Origin: Owenia fusiformis
Taxonomy: Eukaryota > Annelida > Polychaeta > Sabellida > Oweniidae
Direction of reading: 5' to 3'
Length of the DNA: 64,000 nucleotides
Assembly (NCBI GenBank): GCA_903813345.2
Contig: CAIIXF020000001.1
Span: 26,709,915 to 26,773,914 of the forward strand
The stretch's first letter is position 1. Every line of letters begins with the position of its first letter. The translations under genes were made by a program, and so were the position numbers. The notes below the pieces were generated by a model. That model did not search any database, had not been told where the DNA came from, and worked only from the letters and a program-made list of their open reading frames with translations. Below are positions 59,580-64,000 of the stretch, piece after piece.

Positions 59580-60172
59580 TGATTTACCTCTTACAAAGGC
59601 TGCTGACTAGTCTGATAGGACAGCCTTTGCTCGCCCCCTATCAGTCGCTTCAGAATTGTGGCGGCTGAAACTGAAATAAGCTGCTTACTTTATATCTCTA
59701 AATGTTTCTTACATCTCCATTTGCAAAAGTTTGTAAGTTATTAGGTGCTTCTGTGCTGATCAGGACTTCTCTAATCTTGAGTGGTTATTTTTTACCAAGA
59801 AACCAAAATGGCAAAAGTAGCATTCAAAATCTCCAGAAATTTCCAAATGAGAGCTACCGGAAGATCAGCAATTTGTTAAAGTTCATTTGGAAATCTTCGG
59901 AGATTTCAAACCTACTTAGTGAATTTCCATCAATCTACCAGTTCCATTAATCAGAGGAAAATATCAACTTGAAGATGACGTCCTGATCATCACAGAAGTC
60001 GCTGATAACTTACAGACTTTTGCAAACAGAAATGTAGGGAACATTTGAAGATATAAACCAAGCAGCTGATTTCAGTTACACCACCACAATTCTGAGTGAC
60101 TGAGTGAAGGGAGTGATATGCATAGCCTGCTCCGTCAGATCAGTCATCCCTTCAAATGTAAAGTCTGATTAA
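59580..60172. mobile_element. Imperfect hairpin element, arms about 210 bp
   Basis: 'agtctgatttacctcttaca' and 'cagaattgtggcggctgaaa' with 'tttgcaaaagtttgtaagtt' (59577-59760) return inverted in 59960-60172. The loop of about 170 bp contains a smaller internal palindrome (aatctccagaaatttccaaa). It lies just upstream of the ELOF1 start exon, so within its presumed 5' UTR intron. Confidence 0.75.
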
Positions 60173-61088
60173 AAAGTTGAATTTTGGGTTAAAAAACAAG
60201 TCTGTTAAAATTTTATTAATTGAGAAAAATTAACGCACTTCACTCATTTACTTTAGGTATAGAATAGATTGTCATTTGACGTCCCGCCCTATTATCGCCC
60301 ATCTTGCGAATAAATAAATTATTACGAAAAATACCAACAAGTACATTTATCAAATATTTTGAAAGCAAACTCCAAATTCAAGTTATAAATTATTTCTATA
60401 TATCGCAATAAACATTTAGTCTTAGCTTGGTATGTATAATCTGTATATCTACCTAAATAAACGCCGAAATGTTGTGAAAATAGAAAACGCGCTTTTCACA
60501 AGGAATGTGTCTAAAATTTCTCTGGTAGAGATGAAACGGATAAAATGTAAAAAGTTATTTCAATTCAGCTGAATTTCGAAAAACTGTTGTCATGAATTAA
60601 ATTGAAAAATAGTTTTTAACATGTTGTAATAGTTTACATATTTCTATCTACGTATTTTTGGATTCCATGAAACCTTTTGTGCGTTTGAACTATTTCGTTT
60701 CAGAAAAAAGTTTAAAACTGGAGTTAAAAACCGGAAATGTCTAGCCTACAAAATTTCAAGAGTTTCTACTAGACTAACTTTGAGAGATTATCTTGAAAGA
60801 GTGCTTCCCTGTTGGTACCATCCTACTTGGGTGAGTTTGGCGTAAGTTATGCCGAGTTTACATTATATTTATTTGTAGTGAAGTTTGTGGCGTTAGAATA
60901 ACGTCTGAATATTGTAATGTCTGAGTTTCAAATTGAAAATCATTTTCATTTTCTTTAAGATTTTCGACATCTAAAAAGTCACTAGACTTTTTTTGTGATT
61001 TTGAATCACAGAAAGCATTCTGAAGTTTCAAATTGTCTGCACGTTTAATCTTTGGCATCCGCCTAATGTACAGATGTATACCACTTAC

Positions 61089-61200
61089 CTTTCATTGATT
61101 CTTTCATAAGTTTCGTCATAAACTCATTTTGACCAGAAGTATCTTTGTTGCCGCTCCTTACTTCGGTCCAAAGCCTTCTCTATATTCCGGCTTTGAGGAG
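61089..61200 (-). other. Candidate non-coding first exon of ELOF1
   Basis: On the minus strand a strong donor (atgaaag|gtaagt) ends at 61089. ELOF1's coding exon starts directly after an acceptor with only nine bases before the Met, so a leader exon upstream is required, and this is the best donor seen. A short upstream open frame (Met-Ser-Leu-stop) lies in it. The 5' limit is unknown. Confidence 0.35.
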
Positions 61201-62254
61201 GAAGATTGAGCTGCCTTAGTATTATAAATATTGTAAATCATTGTGTCACACGCACAGTAAATATGGCATAATAATATGAAATATACCTTTATGTATAGAT
61301 TTGAAGAACATCAGCTCACATCCCCCTCTGAATCTATTGTTATATTTGATTTCTTTAAGCGAGAATAATTTCAAATGTTATTCACGTCCAGAACCGGAAG
61401 CCATTTTTAGCTACAGCGAGAAAATTTCACCATGTGTCAAACTCCGAAATGAAATTTTGAAATATCTAAATCCAGATAAGCAACGCTTCATCCTAAATAT
61501 GATTAATATTCTTAAAAATATTTATAAAATTTATTAAAAATGAGTTCTAGGTGCGTGTAGGTGCGTGTAGCACAGTACATACGAAATCAATGAAGTTTCG
61601 TCTAGCTGTAAGCTAGAGACTCGAGTAAGCCGCTCCATCCATCGGCTATAAGCTTGGAGGAAATATATAGAATTTTGAAGTTTTGTCTGCACTTCACATT
61701 TCAAGTTCAATTTACGTAGTAATTGACACCGCCTCTAGTTTGCCTCACTGTTTCTCAAAAATATTCTCTCAAAATCAGGAAATACAGTAGGGTGATGAAC
61801 AGGGAAATTTTGTAAGGAATTTCAGTAACAAAATATAAAAGTGACAACTTACACGAGTATAAAGATCCAATGGGTTCAATATCGAGTGAGAATTAGTAGT
61901 AAGGTACAATCATGGGCTTTCAAGAGAAGGGTATGCAACTCTGTGTTATAAACATGAGAACTTCAAAATGAGCAGTGCCATGCTTCCCTTTTTTCAATTA
62001 TATTTCAAAGAGTTAGATAAATGTACATGTTTTAGTATTAGTCTTGAAGAAAAATCAAATTTGAATATGATTGAAGCATAAAACATGTTAATCTCATTTA
62101 AAAGTACAAAAATACTGATAAGAAAAAGAGGTATCAAAATGTTCTCTTCGAATGTTGCACTGTGGGTAATTATTCAAGAACACATTCCAATAAAATTATA
62201 ATTTGTGGGAGAATGTTCACTTTCATTATTGCTATAATTATGATGAATTCCATT
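61201..62254. other. Intergenic, nothing recognised
   Basis: The 78-codon plus-strand frame at 61301-61537 has no recognisable family. A duplicated 'gtgcgtgtag' is at about 61550-61570. Confidence 0.4.
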
Positions 62255-62417
62255 TTATATTAAATTATCAACATGTATGCAGATAATCATGTTTTTATTT
62301 TTGAGATACTTGTACATGAAAAGTACAAAATAAGATTTTTCTTGGAATGTGTACAGGAAGCGTTTTTTCTCCAATTTTGAAAACCCAAGACAATACTTTT
62401 GTATGAAATATATAAGG
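62255..62417 (+). repeat. Dispersed repeat, copy shared with 19015-19170
   Basis: 'aaattatcaacatgtatgc', 'catgaaaagtacaaaataag' and 'ctccaattttgaaaaccca' follow the same order as in the other copy, with a 20-bp insertion. Confidence 0.65.
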
Positions 62418-62556
62418 GTTATGTACTGGGAGGTTTTGGATACAGGGTTTATCCCAAGGTAAATATGTGTATCTCACGAGGGACCGCAGGGACCGAGGGA
62501 GATACACATATTTCCCGCGGGATAAACTCTGTATCCAAAACCGACAGTACATAACT
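62418..62556. repeat. Compact hairpin, arms about 60 bp
   Basis: 'ttatgtactgggaggttttg', 'gatacagggtttatccc' and 'aaatatgtgtatctc' are followed after about 20 bp by their inverted forms, ending 'aaaaccgacagtacataac'. Mismatches are few. The loop is 'acgagggaccgcagggaccg'. Confidence 0.85.
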
Positions 62557-62639
62557 GGTGTATCTGTAACATTTAAACTTTTTGAAAAATTTTAAACTTC
62601 TGAAATTAAAATTTTAAAATTTTTTAAACTTTTGAAAAA

Positions 62640-62755
62640 ATTCCCGGGAGCGGGATGGATATATTATATCTGCCCGCATTTGGCCTAGAGCGGGACATAT
62701 ACAATATATCCTGCCTGCTCCTCAGATATGATATATATTCCCGGGTGATATCTAC
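62640..62755. repeat. Cluster of small palindromes
   Basis: 'ttcccgggagcgggatgg' at the left and 'atatattcccggg' at the right bracket repeated 'gcgggayatatacaatatat'-like motifs. Together with the preceding hairpin it may be one element. Confidence 0.4.
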
Positions 62756-63133
62756 CCCAAACCCACTCAAGTATGAAATACATTATTTATATATATTATT
62801 AATCTATAAGATATTGTTGCTAGTATTCTATTTATCCCCCAATAATACTGGTTGAACATTTTACACAAAACGAAACTCACAATCCCAGGAATTGACAGAT
62901 TTAACAAATCCCCATGGTTTTGTATATATTTCGGACAATTATTTTTCATGATTTTATCACAAATTTCACAATTAAAGCAAAATTAATTTGCATACAAGAA
63001 ATACCAGCAGTACAGAATATGTATTTGTAGTATGTATTGTATAATGTGCATTGCTGTATGAATAATCTGTTTTTCAGATTTATCATAATCATTTGTATGA
63101 CATATAACTGAAGTCACAGCCAGAGAGAGATAT

Positions 63134-63948
63134 ATGTATACAATGGAAAAAGAGCATAAAACCCTTCTCCAAAGAAAGAGAGTAGAACTTCTAGACATAA
63201 ATGTCGGTCCAAAGTTCATGGGGTATCTCTTTGCTGTTGAAATACTATCCAGGGATATGAAAGAGGAACTGGAGGTATGTCCTAAATATATGCATGATTT
63301 ACTTAAGTTTTTTTGCTCACCATTATCATTGATCTTTGTCATAGTACTGTAAACACTGACAGACTATGGTGAAGTACTATATCTTGTAAATGTTTCCCAT
63401 TGGAGTCCTTCAGTACTCTAATGATGTCACTTTTGGTATTTTTCTCACAATTGGCTTTTCTTCCTGAATTTCATAATTGGTGTTAATCCCATCATCATTG
63501 TCATCAATGCCAACAGTCAGAAGGGTTTGGTTAAGGAGTGCACAGTGAAAACAGACCCTCCAGCTTTAAATTGATTAGAAATGCTTGCTCTTGTTTATGA
63601 GTATGTCCAGTGTTTGTATAATGTTACAGTTGCATTTTATGTTTTAGGCTATTCCAGAGCCAACTAGAAGGGCTTCAAGGTTCCTGGATCTGATTGTGAG
63701 AAGAGGACCCAAAGCCTTTAATGAACTGTATGAAGCTTTGATAAGGACATCTCAGGGAGATCTTGCAGATATCTTAAAGCCAGATCAGGCAGAAAAAAGA
63801 CAGAAAGATGAGGATAGAAGAATTGAAGCAATGAAGGCAAGCATGCCTGCAAGTCCTAGCCATGGTAGTAGTCCATTAAGGAGGAGTGGAGACTCCTTCA
63901 GGGGACAACCAATTGACACTGCAAGTGAAGATGAACCTCTCCCTGAAG
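63134..63948 (+). CDS. CARD-containing protein, 5' part (initiator-caspase type)
   Basis: Exon 1 is 63134-63274 (donor gag|gtatgt) and exon 2 is 63648-63948 (acceptor ttttag, donor gaag|gtaatg), joined in phase 0; the gene continues past the window. Residues about 4-87 form a CARD: EKEHKTLLQRKRVELLDIN, the helix GYLFAVEILSRDMKEELEAI, then RRASRFLDLIVRRGPKAFNE and LIRTSQGDLADIL. RRGPKAF with the following 'L.....Q..L...L' is typical of the caspase-2, caspase-9 and CRADD group. After the CARD comes a charged, Ser-rich linker (SPSHGSSPLRRSGDSF), as in initiator caspases before the protease domain. Caspase domains are not in the window, so an adaptor is also possible. The start Met could be 63134 or 63143 (three residues later). 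Confidence 0.8.
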
Positions 63949-64000
63949 GTAATGACAATATACAGGCATTGTGTAAAGCATTGAACTGTTTGAACTGCCT

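Noticed and set aside
59702-59950. 82-codon plus-strand frame (FLTSPFAKVCKLLGASVL...)
   Set aside because: Lies in the arm and loop of a hairpin element and has internal palindromes; no homology recognised.

Overview
The window is animal nuclear DNA: AT-rich, with widely spaced spliced genes, GT-AG introns of 0.1 to 7.5 kb, many dispersed and inverted repeats, a tRNA-derived SINE, a LINE tail and Tc1/mariner and hAT-like fragments. The recognisable genes (NEURL4, MRI1, ELOF1, a FAM167 homologue, a CARD protein of initiator-caspase type) occur across Bilateria. The repeat-rich, AT-rich style fits a marine invertebrate, for example a lophotrochozoan or an invertebrate deuterostome. I cannot name the species.

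Layout. 1-5.9 kb holds repeats: a copy of a repeat family seen three times here, then a 3.3 kb palindrome made of two head-to-head decayed copies of an uncharacterised multigene family, followed by a C-type lectin exon. 5.9-21.2 kb on the minus strand is NEURL4: 22 coding exons rebuilt in one continuous frame (1,089 codons, five complete NHR domains and part of a sixth). Its last exons are not in the window. 22.8-24.3 kb on the plus strand is an intronless ankyrin-repeat gene, head-to-head with NEURL4. 24.3-30.2 kb has a truncated LINE, a rearranged mariner element and a hairpin element. 30.2-38.6 kb on the plus strand is a two-exon FAM167-like gene whose 7.5 kb intron holds two hairpin elements and a 73-bp minisatellite. 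42.0-54.1 kb on the minus strand is MRI1, five exons and complete at 356 aa. Its last intron contains a 4 kb foldback-type element and its first intron three more hairpins. 56.8-59.5 kb on the minus strand is ELOF1, complete at 83 aa in three coding exons. 63.1 kb to the end is the 5' part of a CARD gene on the plus strand.

The genes are unrelated housekeeping or signalling functions: centrosome and ubiquitin scaffold, methionine salvage, transcription elongation, death-fold signalling. There is no operon-like logic. The most unusual feature is the density of long inverted repeats: at least eight hairpins with arms from about 0.1 to 2 kb, several built from tandem subrepeats, all lying in introns or intergenic DNA. 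The best candidate for something new is the foldback element at 43.3-47.4 kb, with the gene-derived palindrome at 1.5-4.8 kb second.
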